Below, one piece after another: positions 38,801 to 50,738 of a DNA stretch of 64,000 nt; within the stretch, counting starts at the first letter, position 1; each line of letters opens with the position of its first letter. The notes under the pieces were generated by a model, which saw nothing but the letters and a program-made list of their open reading frames with translations, was not told the DNA's origin and did no database searches. The translations under genes were made by a program, and so were the position numbers. This DNA is from Dactylonectria macrodidyma (taxonomy: Eukaryota; Ascomycota; Sordariomycetes; Hypocreales; Nectriaceae), in assembly GCA_020744425.1 (NCBI GenBank), contig JAGMUV010000010.1, positions 1,612,001 to 1,676,000 of the forward strand, in the 5' to 3' direction.

Positions 38801-41800
38801 TTCTTCCATTGTGCCATCCGTCTTCGACACTCAACCTGCCAGCGACGTTACTGCGCTACAATGCGGCATCTTTGCGATGCAATATTCGTGCGCCCTGTCT
38901 TGGATGGACGCTGGACTAAAGCCAAGCGCCATTATTGGACACAGCCTGGGCGAGCTGGCCGCTCTCGCTATTTCTGGTATCCTCTCGCTTCCAGACGCGA
39001 TCAAGCTCGTTGCGACAAGGGCCAATCTGATAGATACTAAATGGGGCCCCGAGAAAGGAGCCATGTTGGCCTTGAGCTCATGCTCCGTCCAAGACTTTGA
39101 GTCCCTACACTCGCTGCTACAAGAAAGGTCAAGTGTTCCGATTCCACTTGAGATTGCCTGCTATAATGCCCCAACCTCTTTGGTCATTGTTGGCACAGCA
39201 TCCGCCATCACTGCAGCAGAGGACGTGCTACGTAGTGAGTCCGCTTTTCAAAAAGTCCGATCTCGGCGACTTCGTACCAGTCACGGCTTCCATTCAAGCC
39301 TCATGCAACCTATCTTGTCCGACCTCGCAGTCGTGTCAAAGGTCTTAGATTGGAACGAGCCCAAGATCCCCTTGGAGGCGTGCGCTCTCGAACCACCCTC
39401 ATCGATCCAGGAGGATTATCCCCCAAAACATGCAAGAACGCCCGTATTTTTCGCCAAGGCTGTCCAGAGGCTGGAGGAACGCTTGGGACCCAGTATTTGG
39501 CTAGAAGCTGGCATCAACACGCCCGTCATCCCCATGATCAGCCAAGCCTGTCGCCAGCCAGATAAGCACGAGTTCTTGGCAATGAAGCCCAAGCAGACTT
39601 CGAGGCCACTTGAAGTTGTTACTGCGACAGTTTCTCGTTTATGGAGAAGCGGCCACTTGGTGAACCATTGGCAACTGTTGCAGGGCAAAGAGGGGGGAGG
39701 GGTCAAGCCCGTCTGGCTACCACCCTATCAGTTCAAGAAGACGCAGCACTGGGTCCCTAACATCGACAGAGTAATGGAAATGATGCAGAAAACATCTACA
39801 ACTACAGAACAACAGAAGATCGAGAGTCTGCCTCCACCACGGCAATTGGTTATCTGGAAGGATGCCCCATCGAAAGCAGTGAGAAAGCATCACGACAAGG
39901 CGGAGTTCCTTGTCAATACCCAGAGTCAGCGCTTTCATGAGATTATCAGTGGCCATGCAGTCCGGTCCCGATCGTTGTGCCCTGCATCGATGTACATGGA
40001 GTGTGTGGCGATGGCTTTACAGCTGCTTCTGCCCAGATCGGTGATGGTTACATTTAAGGGTGCCAGTATGGTCTTTGAGGAGTTTTGTGTCAAATCTCCG
40101 CTCGGTCTTCACCCGGAAGGAGAGGTCAGTATACAGTTGGAGCAAGGCGACAATACGAGTTCCTGGCAGTTCGTTGTTCGAACATCTTCAAAGCCGAGAA
40201 CAACTGTCCATGCAAGTGGCATCATCTCGCTAGCTACCAGCCCAGGGTTTGATGCATACGAACGTCTCGTGAGCGGGGCCATTGATCGGATCGAACACTG
40301 CGAGAAGGGTGTTGAGAGGTTGATGGCGAAGCGCGCCTACGACCTTTTTGCTCGTGTTGTCGACTATTCCCACTGTTTCCGAGGCATCCGTTCCATCGTG
40401 CTGCACGAACGCGAGTCAGTTGCAACCATTCGCCTCCCTGCTGAGCAGCCAAGCCGAGAAGAGAGCACGGCGTGGAAAATGTGCGACGCAATCACTGTCG
40501 ATGCTTATATTCAGGTGGTCGGTCTTCTCATGAATAGCAGCGACGTTGTGGCATCCAATGAAGTCATGGTCATGGTAGGCCTAGACCGCGCCGTTATTTC
40601 CCCAAAGTGTGACATGAACATACCATCTAAGGAATGGCGTGTTTATGTCAAGTTCGGTTTCAGCTACGACCAACAACCCATTGGTGATGTCTTTGTTTGC
40701 ACAGCCGATGGACAATTGGTCGCTCTCCTTTGCGGCTGCCGTTTCACAAAGCTTTTGATCTCAAGACTCGAAAGAACTCTAGACGTGGCCAGTTCCACGT
40801 CAAAGAGGGAGCAGTCACAACGGGTGAATTCGTCTTCTACTTCCACGGTCTCGTCACCAATGGCGGTGGATACAGACACGCCTGCGACAAGTATTACTTC
40901 TTCTACGCAGCCCATGAGCGACTTGCATAAGGCGTTGAGGGACTTGACAGCAGAGTACATCGGAATCGAAGGATCCGACATGCCAGATGAAAATAGTTTG
41001 GTCGATCTAGGCCTAGACTCGTTGGCCTCACTTGAGCTTGTTGGAGAGCTAGCGTCAAAGTTTCACATCAAGGTTTCCTCAGACGAGCTAGGTACCAAGA
41101 CTCTTCAAGACCTATATCAAGAACTCGCATATAGAGTCTCGCAGCTTCCCCCTCACGGCTCACCGGGGCGGGAGGAGACTTTGGGTCAGGCCAAGATCAG
41201 TGGGACATCAGAGAACCAAGACAACGAAGAGAACCGAAGTAACTTTCGAGTTTTGCTGCAAGTACTAGCTGAGATATCAGGTGCCAAGCCGGACGACATC
41301 AGTCCTTCCGATATGCTAGATAGCATAGGAGTCGATTCGCTAGCAGCGATTGATTTGAAACAGGAACTTGAGAACCGATTCTCAATCCGCATCAATGATA
41401 TCGTTGTAGAAGACACTGTACAGGATGTTATGGCACAGTTGGGTATCCAAACTTCGACTCAAAAACAACCGAAACCTAGCCCCAACGGCCATGGGGCTTC
41501 AACAGACACTCACAATACGAGTACCCCTCAGACGCCCGGGGCTGAAGGATCCCTTATTACACAAAACCCTTTCAGAGTACTCGAGAAATCAGACACCTAT
41601 TTCGAAACATTTGCTCAAAAACGTGGTTTCCTTGGTTACTGGTCCGCCGTTGCACCCCTCAAGGTTAACTTCCTCCTTGCCTTTATCGTCGAAGCCTTCG
41701 ACGCTCTTGGCGTCGACCTCAGGCGGGCCAATTCGGAGGAGCGCTTGTCTCAAATTTCTTTCCGAACCCCCAAGTATGACAAGCTTGTCTCGAGGTTGTG

Positions 41801-42692
41801 GGAGATTTTGCGTAGTCATGACATCGTGTCCCTCCATTCAGCTGGGGGATTTACTCGAGGAAGGAGTGAGATTGATGAACGATCATCTACACAGCTACTT
41901 GCAGAGTTCCAACAACGATTCCCCTCTTATGAGACTGAGATTGAGTTTATAAAGCTTACAGGCCCCAGACTCGCAGAGTGTTTGGTGGGACAAGTTGATC
42001 CTGTCACTCTCATGTTTGGTAGCCCCACCTCGATGAAGATCATGGAGAACTATTATGCCAACTCGCCCATGATCTCGACCATGACCGATCAGCTGGTGGC
42101 TTTTATAAAGTATCTGCTAGAAACTTTTGACGCCGCCCGGCCTGCACGAATTCTTGAAGTAGGAGCTGGTACTGGAGGAACAACAAAGAGGCTCGCTGCA
42201 GCTTTGGCATCTGCTGGCCTATCAGCGAGTTATACCTTTTCCGACATCTCTCCCAGCTTTGTCTCCAAGGCCAAGAAGAGTCTCAACAAATACCCCTGGA
42301 TTGACTATTTGACCTTCAATCTTGAAAAGGAGGTACCCGATGCACTGCGGGGTCGGTTTGACATTGTGATTGGGACAAATTGTGTACATGCAACATCAAA
42401 TCGCACTGCGTCATGCCGGAGACTTCTAGAGACTTTGGTTCCCGGGGGTATAGTTGTCTTATCAGAGGTCACACGTGTTGTAGACTGGTATGACATCTGC
42501 TTTGGCTTGCTTGACGGTTGGTGGTTGGCTGAGGGGGGCACTGAGTACCCCATCCAGCCTGCGGAGAAATGGGTGTCCGCCCTCAAAACAGCAGGCTTTG
42601 CGTCAGTTGGTTATTCAGGAGGCCCAACGGCAGAGTCTACTACTCAACAGCTTATTGTCGCATGCACTAAGCATTGGGATGTTCCCAGGTGA
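35876..42692 (+). CDS. Non-reducing polyketide synthase, SAT-KS-AT-PT-ACP-ACP-CMeT
   Basis: Iterative type I NR-PKS of 2254 residues. The model is join(35876..36325, 36378..42692), with one 52-bp intron inside the SAT domain. SAT (about 16-390) has Cys146 in GFCGG. KS (about 393-815) has Cys563 (DTACSSS), His698 (EAHGTGT) and His740 (GNLGHCE). AT (about 915-1230) has Ser1006 (GHSLGE). PT (about 1320-1630) has His1343 (ISGHAV) and Asp1525 (VDAYIQVVG). Two ACPs carry pantetheine serines Ser1698 (LGLDSLAS) and Ser1804 (IGVDSLAA). CMeT (about 1880-2250) has the SAM motif EVGAGTGG. It should condense malonyl-CoA on a SAT-loaded starter, C-methylate and cyclise to an aromatic acid or aldehyde precursor. 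Unlike most CMeT-bearing NR-PKSs it ends without a thioesterase or reductase domain, and no remnant follows in the next 1.2 kb. Start: the first ATG in frame, since the upstream 35774 codon is TTG. Confidence 0.97.
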
Positions 42693-43885
42693 CAGGTTGT
42701 AATGTAAGTGAGATGAGTGGAAAGCAAGACCGTATTATTAACTCGCGCCTAGATCAAATTGACCCGGACGTAGTGGAGTAGCTAAGACTTCGTCTCTGGC
42801 TGGGTTCTTATCTTGATGGTTTCGGGGAATAGGCTTTGGGGACTTCGGAAATCCTGTGGTATTTCCCGGCGTTGACTCGTCGTCATGAGAGTCAGCAGGT
42901 GATCGCGGGACTCTTCACTAAAATGAAGCCCGCTCTAAAGCGCCGTACAATGCAAACAAAGTGAAAACTGCAGGTTGAGATGAAGCATCAAGGGATGGCA
43001 TCAGTTTTGTGTAACTTGCAATGGCCGTGATTACTTATATACATTTTCCTGTTTATGACTTTTCGACCTTCCGGGAACAACATGGCCGTTATAACAGAAT
43101 TTGATGATGACCGACACAGCGTTGGCAAAGTCAAGAGAAACCACGTGTCCAGAGGTACGGGCTTTAAAACAATAGATAATAGGCAAGAGGGAGGTGAATA
43201 ACTTCGATGAGCCAGTTTTGAGCAGACTCGTCGAGAGTTACTAGTGTGCACCAATCGACGACGTATCCTTGGCAAGAATTGACCCAAAGCTATTGAGATC
43301 ACAACCATCAAGAGGGGTTTCCATTAGCAGCCCGGCAATTCTGGGTTAGAAGTATCCGCCAAAATCTTCTGCTGAATAGGGTAACCTTTCTTTCTTGATA
43401 ATGACTCCCTCAAGGCCAAGATGAGTCAAGAGAGGGTTACTAACTAGTAGTTATCGTTCTTCTTAAAATCCAATACCAATATCTAAGAACAAGTCTTAAA
43501 CAACTCGTGTTGCCTGTGGAAAACAGATCACCTCCCCTCCCTGATGTTCAAACGCATTATTGAATCCACCTTGTCTCCTACAGTGAGGGTTGCGTCCAAG
43601 GTAGAACCTGTAGTCCGTTGTCAATAACGCCCAACAAAGCTTACACTCTCGAGATAACTGAAAATTCTTCTTTCATCCTGAAAAGGGCCCTTTTTTCGGC
43701 GTTTGGAGTAGCAATTTGACTAACCTCACTACTCCGGCCCACCACTGGAGAGGGTATCAGTGCCAACATCGTCAACTTCAGCAGCATACACAGCCAACAA
43801 TGACCTGACCTTCCATCAATATAACCCTTGTGAGTAATGAATGTCAAATAACCTACTAAGTGATATCATGAAAAACTCGGCTTTG
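42693..43885. other. Intergenic stretch downstream of the PKS
   Basis: I searched all three plus-strand frames by eye for a decayed thioesterase or reductase domain and saw none. No other gene is supportable. Short minus-strand frames at 42988-43311 and 43641-43847 lack motifs. Confidence 0.45.
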
Positions 43886-44278
43886 CTATCGTTGTTGTGC
43901 ACACTGACCCTCGGGCCAGCAATTGGTGAGCTCTTCGCACTTGAAACAGTCAACATCGTACCACTGCCCTGGCGATGTTCCGGTAAATATCATGTCGCTC
44001 GGCGCATTGTCGTACAGATAGCATTCGCCGGAATCCCAATAGATCGTTTGACAGTTTTGTCGCCAGTAGCAAAATCCAGCGCATGCGAGGAGACTCCAAT
44101 AATTGCTTTCTTTGACGGGAATCGGTGTTCCTGCATTGATTGGCGAGCTATGTTTGCCGCAGACGAGGTGTAAACGGTCCACCTTTTGTTGGCAAGTCAG
44201 CGAACAAGGGCCGGCGTGAGCAGCAGTTGCGAGCAGCGTTGTGAGTGCCGCGACCAAGATTTTTCGTAGTAGAGACAT
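43886..44278 (-). CDS. Small secreted cysteine-rich protein, PAN/apple-like
   Basis: A 130-residue frame from the ATG at 44278. An in-frame ATG at 44323 would add 15 polar residues ahead of the signal and is less likely. Residues 1-22 form a classical signal peptide (basic MSLLRK, hydrophobic core, ATAAHA cleavage). The mature part of about 108 residues has 11 cysteines in a pattern like PAN/apple domains, including CAGFCYWRQNC followed by GECYLYD. The odd cysteine number suggests either one free thiol or a missed 3' exon: a GTCAGT donor-like site lies near the C terminus. Secreted, cysteine-rich and small, it fits the general profile of candidate effectors or surface lectin-like proteins, but no function can be given. 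It is probably not part of the PKS pathway. Confidence 0.65.
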   Translation of the reverse strand: MSLLRKILVAALTTLLATAAHAGPCSLTCQQKVDRLHLVCGKHSSPINAGTPIPVKESNYWSLLACAGFCYWRQNCQTIYWDSGECYLYDNAPSDMIFTGTSPGQWYDVDCFKCEELTNCWPEGQCAQQR

Positions 44279-47258
44279 GGTGTATGAAAGCCGAATGAAT
44301 CGAGGAGATCTGAGGTCACGCAAGGGAAAGGTCGTCCTGTCTTATCTACAGCCTGCATACTATGATCCCTGTGTGGCTATTCAACTAAATATTGTTGGCT
44401 TCGTCCCTATGAATTCACTAACGAATGGTCTACGGAGTATCCGGTGGATTTAGTTAGTCAACCCCAGGTTAGCTTAGTTATTCAATAACGCCTTGAATTA
44501 AGATTGCCCTTGAGAATCGAAGAGTCTAGGCCCACCCCATTAGGCCAGGGAAATTCCACTAGCGTCCAGGCCGCGTCAGCTCACCAATCATTACATTGTT
44601 ACGAAGTAGAGAAGGCCCAAGACTACTAGATGGAGAAGCCGCGTTCGATAAAGGCCTGGCGTTCGGGGTACAAACAAGGCCCTCTCGCGGGTCTTCCACG
44701 AGAGAGATACGAGGGACAGAACGCAAGCGTGTTCAAGCTTCTTGGACGGTCTTGTCCCGTCGTTCCAGTTTTCAACGTGGAAATGAAGCCTTCTATCGCG
44801 AGGTGGCATTACAATATACGACCAGGAGCGAGCCAAACATTGCATCAGAGGGGGATTCTGAGGCTGCGAGCTGTGGTCAAATCCAGCAGACGCAGTTTAT
44901 GCTTGAGATACTAGCGCAGTAGCTTGATGCATTGTTTGAGGGTAAAGGATACCCACATCAAGACAACTGACCTAAGCCCTCAATCCATAGCCGGCTGCAC
45001 AGGTTCTTGAGGAAAAACCAATGACCAGTTAAAGTGAAGTAAGAGATGAGACGGCTGGTTGTGCGGTTTTGGCAACTTCGGTGACTTTCACGATACAAAT
45101 ATCGAATCGAGCATCATATTCTACTGCAGGGTGAAAGTATTCTGCAAAACAGTTAGGAATCCCAAATCAAGACGGTGAGTTCAACCCAGGCAGGATGGCA
45201 TTTTATAAGAAGGAATGCTGTAGCAATAAGACGGATCCTTGGCGTCAGTCACAGCTTACGTATATTCATCTGAGCCTCACACCGACAGTAATGGATGAGT
45301 ATGATGGAAGATATTCGCCGAGGTGATTAAGCATCTAACTCAAGGAACTTCAGTGGCAGAAGGTCCTAGGCCAGGTCAATCCTTCAGCTGCGTGATGGAA
45401 CGACGTAAACATCCACCAGTTACTAAAAACCGTATTTGTCCAAGGCTTCAATCAAGTGATGATTCTAATCGACGTTAAATTTACCACCTAAGATGTTAGG
45501 CATCGGACTTTTGCAAAATTTGCCGGAGGGAGTAACACTCTAGTAGCCGAAATGGTCCGTGTCGATCCAGGGCTGAGCAACCATCGCTAGATATTTTGAT
45601 TGGGCGTTCTCCTCGTAGATGCATAATGCGAAGTACTCTATCTCGCATGTAGCGGACAATAGCCATAGAGATGGACATAGTATGCCAACGATGCTGGAGT
45701 TATGTACTGGAATAAAATTGCCTCGATCAAGCAAGGTGGGCTGCAACGGTCTCATTACTCGCCTTTCTATTAAAAACCTTGGGGAAATTACCCCTTTGAG
45801 TCACGGCTAAGTCCGATTTTGAACTTAGATCTAACAGGGGTTAAGACGGTTCTGCAATTCTGACAATTAAGTAAACGTTGCGAAGTGTGTGGTTGCCGAA
45901 ATCCAATGCATTGACTCTGCAGCTGTGTAGGGTAGCTCCCAGTTAAATTTCGTTGCTGTCTACCAATTGCAAACGGTGTGGCTTCTTTCATCGTCTCCAG
46001 TGTTTCATCCTTGATTTGGGACTTACTATCAATAACTAGTAGAGCTCCATATAATTGTTACTTGTGTTAGGACGTTAAGGAAGATTTGATCTGGATCTGT
46101 ACTTGATTGCATTCCTGCTTTTGTTTGTCTCTGACATGTGGGTTCGAACCCTTTCACTATGAGAAGAAATTCTCCACTGTCCCCACTGGGTCGTTGAGAG
46201 TGACGAAGATGTGAGTATGTTCATTAAATATGCCGATTCGAATAACATATCAAGACTTCTTCAACAAGTGGTCCCTCCCCGTGTCGTTTTTGACTCTTCA
46301 ATGATAGAGTATGCGATGTAATGTGGGGCCGCGATGTAGCTCAACTCCCCGGATAAACTTTGCCCCAATATTTCATAAGAGCAGGATAAACCCCGGCAAA
46401 TCGTTTTGGCAACACGTGACAGTCGCGTTGGGGAAGATGGTCTTTGGGCAATCGGGGCTTGGTGAGGGCATCACCACCCATAGGCTCACTTGTACTTGCT
46501 ATCACCGAAATCGAAACCACGAGCCAAAAGTGTCAGCAGATATCTTGTTTCTCACACCTTTTCTGCAGTATTTTGCATCCATCCGACTACCTGCCCGTCT
46601 GCCTGGCGGCCATACGGGCCGATGTTTACCACCCCCCCCGAAATCTCAGTGTCTCCACCCTCAGCCGCATAATCAAATGCCAAATTAGAAGCAGCCGCTC
46701 GACAACAACAAGAAACGACGCCATGACCGACCTTTTCCGACGACAATTGCATCCAAGTATCCGACTATCTATGCCAAATAGAATACGGCCGATTCGGAGA
46801 GGCTTAAGTCGGCCAGCTTCGAACCGCAATCACTGACCCTTTACCTGATACCGAGTTACGGTTGATGCTTGGTCTTCAGCTATGGCATGGGACTCGCCGA
46901 ACCCAGACTTTGGTGGCTCCTAAGGGTCAAAGTATGAGGCAATTAAATAGCATCAAATTCGTCTCAATAGCGCCATCAAAGGATGACTATTCTGCTTGCC
47001 TCTAAACCTGTTGACTATAATGGGTGCCGTAGCTCGACAAACCAGGATGAGGAATGAAACAGCCATTAAACCTGGAAGGGCTTGATTATTCGTCTCTGCG
47101 GTTTGCATCACTTTACATTAGAGAGTAATCTCTCAATTCTACACTATATCAAACTGTACCGGATAATTACGACCAAAGTTAGAGGTATAGTTATCATAGA
47201 TACCTATTGACTAGAGAAAGAGCTGCACAGAGAGAATTACTGCATGACAAGTCAGAGT
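44279..47258. other. Gene-poor stretch of about 3 kb
   Basis: I find no recognisable gene. Open frames at 44596-44922 and 46311-46836 (plus) and 45788-45991 (minus) have no domain and biased composition. A GGTTCGAACC sequence at 46141 resembles a tRNA T-loop, but no tRNA can be folded around it. Confidence 0.4.
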
Positions 47259-47486
47259 TCACTCTGGCAGGACCAATTTCCCCTCCGCTACCAACGCTGC
47301 CTGTCCAGAAAGCAAGACTGAGCTAATTCGGCTGCCAGACTCATCTAGCGATATAAGGACTACTATGTGGCTGGGCCTGCCAATTTCCTCTCCTTGATCA
47401 AAAGAAAACCTGTACCTTGCAGCCGGTTTGCCGTGCCGCAGAGCCAGATACGCTCCAAGTGAGCAACAACCACTGCCGCACGCGGG

Positions 47487-47494
47487 GTCCTCGA
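47487..47494. repeat. Target-site duplication, left copy
   Basis: GTCCTCGA directly abutting the left CAGGG terminus; identical to 50731..50738. Confidence 0.95.
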
Positions 47495-47511
47495 CAGGGT
47501 TCAAAGCCACT
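47495..47511. repeat. hAT left terminal inverted repeat
   Basis: CAGGGTTCAAAGCCACT, a perfect 17-bp match to the reverse complement of the right end at 50714..50730. Weaker similarity (CACTCCAC) extends inward. Confidence 0.95.
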
Positions 47512-47687
47512 ACACTCCACTACACATTCGAGGATATGGAATTGATGTGGATGATGACTAAGATCATGGCGGTGGAATGGATGGATATGGATCCATTATG
47601 GATGTGAGTCCACAATGTGGAAAGGATTTCCACATGACGAGCAAGGGACTTACTCCCTTGCATAACTCGACCCCTGGCATATCGCCA

Positions 47688-50196
47688 TCATTCCCTCGAA
47701 GGTTCTGTCAGTATCTGATCCAACTGCCCGATCAATCCTGCACGTAGCCAACTGCGTAAAGTCTGGCACATGCCGATAGTTGAAGCATCTAGCCGATTCC
47801 TAAGCCTCGTAACCATCTGCCCGGCCACTGAAAATAACCTCTCACACTCTGCTGACATAGGGGCCACAGTCAGTAAATCCAGGGCCATCCTACTCAATTT
47901 GGGGTACTTGAGCCGCCTGGTGTGCCAGTATTCGTATGGGTCAGTAACGAGGGCGTCAGAATCGTCGATATTGCGTTGCCACTGATCGTACTCATCGAGA
48001 TCCAACCCTCTGTACAATGACGAAAGAGATGCCCCGGCAGACTCGTCAATAGCCTGATTCTGAAGAGTTAGCCCTCGTTTGCTGTTACGCCAGGCTGTAA
48101 ACTTGTTCCTTGAGGATTTAAGACGTTTACTTGCAGGTAAATCGGGGTCTTGATCTTCAGAAAATAAGTCCTTATATTCGCATTCCCACAGATTCTGAAC
48201 AATCGCTTTGGCTTTGATAATCCACGTCCGCCGCTTAGCATCATCACCCCACAGATCGTCGAATAATGCCCAGCGGTAAGCAGGATGGAGAGCCGCCGCG
48301 CCGTAGATCACAGGACTGTCGTTGAGGTATTGATAGTACTCATCGAGCTTTATCCAGCCTAGGTTAATATTAACTGCGAGATGCCCGGAGTCAGGGAGGC
48401 CAACGGCTATCTTTTTGGCGGATTCGAGGGACTCGAGAAGATATTCGTACGCGTGAAGAAGATCCCAGCTTGTACCTTCGAGTCGTGGCTCGGTTAGCCA
48501 TACCAATTACAGACTGACTCCATCCAGCCAGGACTTACCGGATAATGGAAGCTCAATCTCATCTTCTTGACCTTGCTTTTGGTGTTTCCCCTGTCCATCG
48601 CCCTCCAAGGCTTTGACTACTAGCTGAAAGTCTAGTAGGATATCGCGGAGCGCCTGGAGCACACGCCAGTCGCTGCTTGAAATCCGGTTCTCTTCCTTCA
48701 AAAAGAACGGCATCCTGGCCCCCTTCCTAACGGAGCCACTTTTCGTAAGATTCGCTTTGTTCCACTCACTCAACGCTCGCTGGATAAAAGGGTCGTAAAA
48801 CGGCTGCAAAACAAGAGCCCGGTCGATCATGGCTAGCTGGGAGAGCCAACGGGTAGCGTTATCTAATACAACGCTAACAGGATCATGGCTTTGGATCGCT
48901 GGATCGTCGGATAGTTGGGATTCGACCTGCTGGACCTTTTTAAGGACGTCGGTCCAGATATCGGATCTGTTAATCTCCTGCAAATGCAATTAAAATAAGT
49001 CAGAAACAGGAAAGTCAGAAAACATTGTAGTAAAAATAAGAAAAATATCAGCTTACCACAGCGAAGTTGTGCCATTTACCCACTGGACCCCTTTTGCGCC
49101 ACTGCTCATGTTCCCTCGCCGCCGTCAATTGGCCATCGTAGATCTGTTGCTCGAACGCGTTTGGATCTCGGCCAAATAGCATGTGTTTCACCACTATATT
49201 GACAACATGGCCAATGCAGCGAACCCAGCGCTTCTTCCAGTCGAATCCTAGCTCATGGCCCAGCTCTTCCATCGTTGTTTTGTTATTCGAGGCGTTATCC
49301 AGCGTAAAGTAGCCCAGCTTATCCCCAATCTCGAACTCCCGGACGATGTCGAGTATCTGCTCAGCGATATTCTCGCCTGTGTGCCGGCCTAGTAGCTCCG
49401 GAAGGCCGAGAACGCACTTCCGGGGCCTGTTATCCAGATCCCTGAATATACAAGTAACGCCGTAAAGAGCATGCCTGTTCCCGGATCGCCATCCATCAAA
49501 CTGGATATGGATCTGGCCTGGGCTCTTCCGAAGCGTCTCTCGTACAGCCGATTTATTCGCGTTGAATTCTCTTTCAGCGATCGCTCGCACCGTTACATCG
49601 GATATGTGAGCTTCTGTAATGGAAACAGAAGGGTTGAGATATTCGAAGATCGCTCGCAGGTCAGGATCTTTCGCGGTAGTGAACGATCGATTCGTGGTGA
49701 CGATCCAGTTAACGATCATCTGTTGAAACGCGGCTTTATTAAACCGCTTGATTAATAGATTCGTTATTTCTTGATCGCGGGGAACTTCTGGATTTAATCG
49801 AAGTAACGTAGCAATTGAGCGGGCGGGTGTTGTAACGGTAGATTTCAGGGGCTGCCTTTTACCTGAAGGATCTACTATGCCGTTGTGATCCTTGAACAAG
49901 TGGCTCTCAGCGTTCTGCAGGCCCTTATAGTTGTAATTCTTCGGCCTCGGATCCTTCCGTTTGATACACATACAACAGACCCAGCGGCGTTCCTTCGTTG
50001 CTATATTCTGAATGTCGTACCCAAATCGGTAGACCCATTGGCGCGTGTGGCCATCTCTTTCGGACAAAGTCCAGCCTCTGAACAAGCGAAATAGTCGTTG
50101 TTCGTCTTCTTCTGTTCGTTCGGGGATCGCTGCCGTCGATTTCCCTTGCGCAGGGGGCTCGAGAGTAGGTCGGGAATCGGGCTGAGAGTCGGCCAT
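47688..50196 (-). pseudogene. hAT transposase with one in-frame stop
   Basis: Model complement(join(47688..48977, 49057..50196)), with a 79-bp intron; 809 codons. Residues of about 70-105 form a BED-type zinc finger (Cys74-x2-Cys77 with His99-x4-His104). The DDE core follows: FDGWRSGNRHALYG, then LDNASNN and the CIGHVVNIVVK block. The C terminus holds the hAT dimerisation region (LTVAPMSAECERLFSVAG). A TAA at 48507..48509 interrupts the frame at codon 537; reading continues in the same frame on both sides, so a single substitution, perhaps CAA to TAA, is enough to explain it. No sensible intron removes it (the only GT-AG pair nearby would give 25 bp). The copy is therefore probably non-autonomous unless the stop is read through. 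Start: ATG at 50196, about 530 bp inside the right end. Confidence 0.88.
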
Positions 50197-50713
50197 TGTG
50201 ATACGATATTCGCAGCTTTGTCGCCAGTCAGAAATGAGCTAAAGTACCGGTAGTCGGACGCATTGGCATTGTCAGATAATTAAAATCCTTATAGTCGAAG
50301 GTCTAATAGCATTAGCCAATTGATGAGAATTATCTGAGGAACGCGTCCTCTATGAGGAAATGCACGGGATCGTACAGCTCTTTATTCCGCCAGCCAGGCA
50401 GCTGCGGTCGCGAGCAGCATCATAGGAACAGCTGAACAGACATTCCAGGTAGCTTGATACCAGTAGGGAACAGGTATGTGTTGTCTTAAATCTGGCATAT
50501 TAGTTAGCAAATACTTTAAACTCAACCTATTAACTAGGGGTTCTGTGGTATTTGTAAACCTCCGCTAAGATTAAGGAAATATCCACTGCATTCCACTGCA
50601 TTCCACATGTGGCCTGGCTCCCGTGGAGTGGTAGTAAATCCACAACTGGGTCTGATGGAATGGAGTGTATTTGATATGGATCCACATGTGAGTCCATATG
50701 TGGGTTTTCGTGG

Positions 50714-50730
50714 AGTGGCTTTGAACCCTG
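50714..50730. repeat. hAT right terminal inverted repeat
   Basis: AGTGGCTTTGAACCCTG, the reverse complement of the left terminus, immediately followed by the target-site duplication. Confidence 0.95.
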
Positions 50731-50738
50731 GTCCTCGA
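50731..50738. repeat. Target-site duplication, right copy
   Basis: GTCCTCGA directly abutting the right CCCTG terminus. On the coding strand it encodes the LED segment of the interrupted PhzF gene. Confidence 0.95.

Larger units (their letters stand above)
47495..50730 (-). mobile_element. hAT-superfamily DNA transposon, 3236 bp
   Basis: Both ends are defined from the sequence. The left end begins CAGGGTTCAAAGCCACT and the right end finishes with its exact reverse complement. The flanks carry an identical 8-bp duplication, GTCCTCGA. Eight-base duplications and CAGGG-type termini are hallmarks of hAT elements. Inside is a single minus-strand transposase gene. Both subterminal regions are rich in short GTGGA/TCCAC and ATGGAT words in both orientations, the expected layout of transposase-binding sites. 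The perfect duplication implies a recent insertion. The element disrupts the PhzF gene. Confidence 0.95.

Noticed and set aside
42693..43885. Possible detached thioesterase or reductase remnant after the PKS
   Set aside because: No GxSxG hydrolase or Rossmann reductase motif is seen in any frame.
46138..46152. GGTTCGAACC resembling a tRNA T-loop
   Set aside because: No acceptor, D or anticodon stems can be folded around it, and no 3' end fits.
48475..48535. Short intron removing the transposase stop
   Set aside because: The only GT-AG pair would be about 25 bp, too short for a fungal intron. A point stop is simpler.
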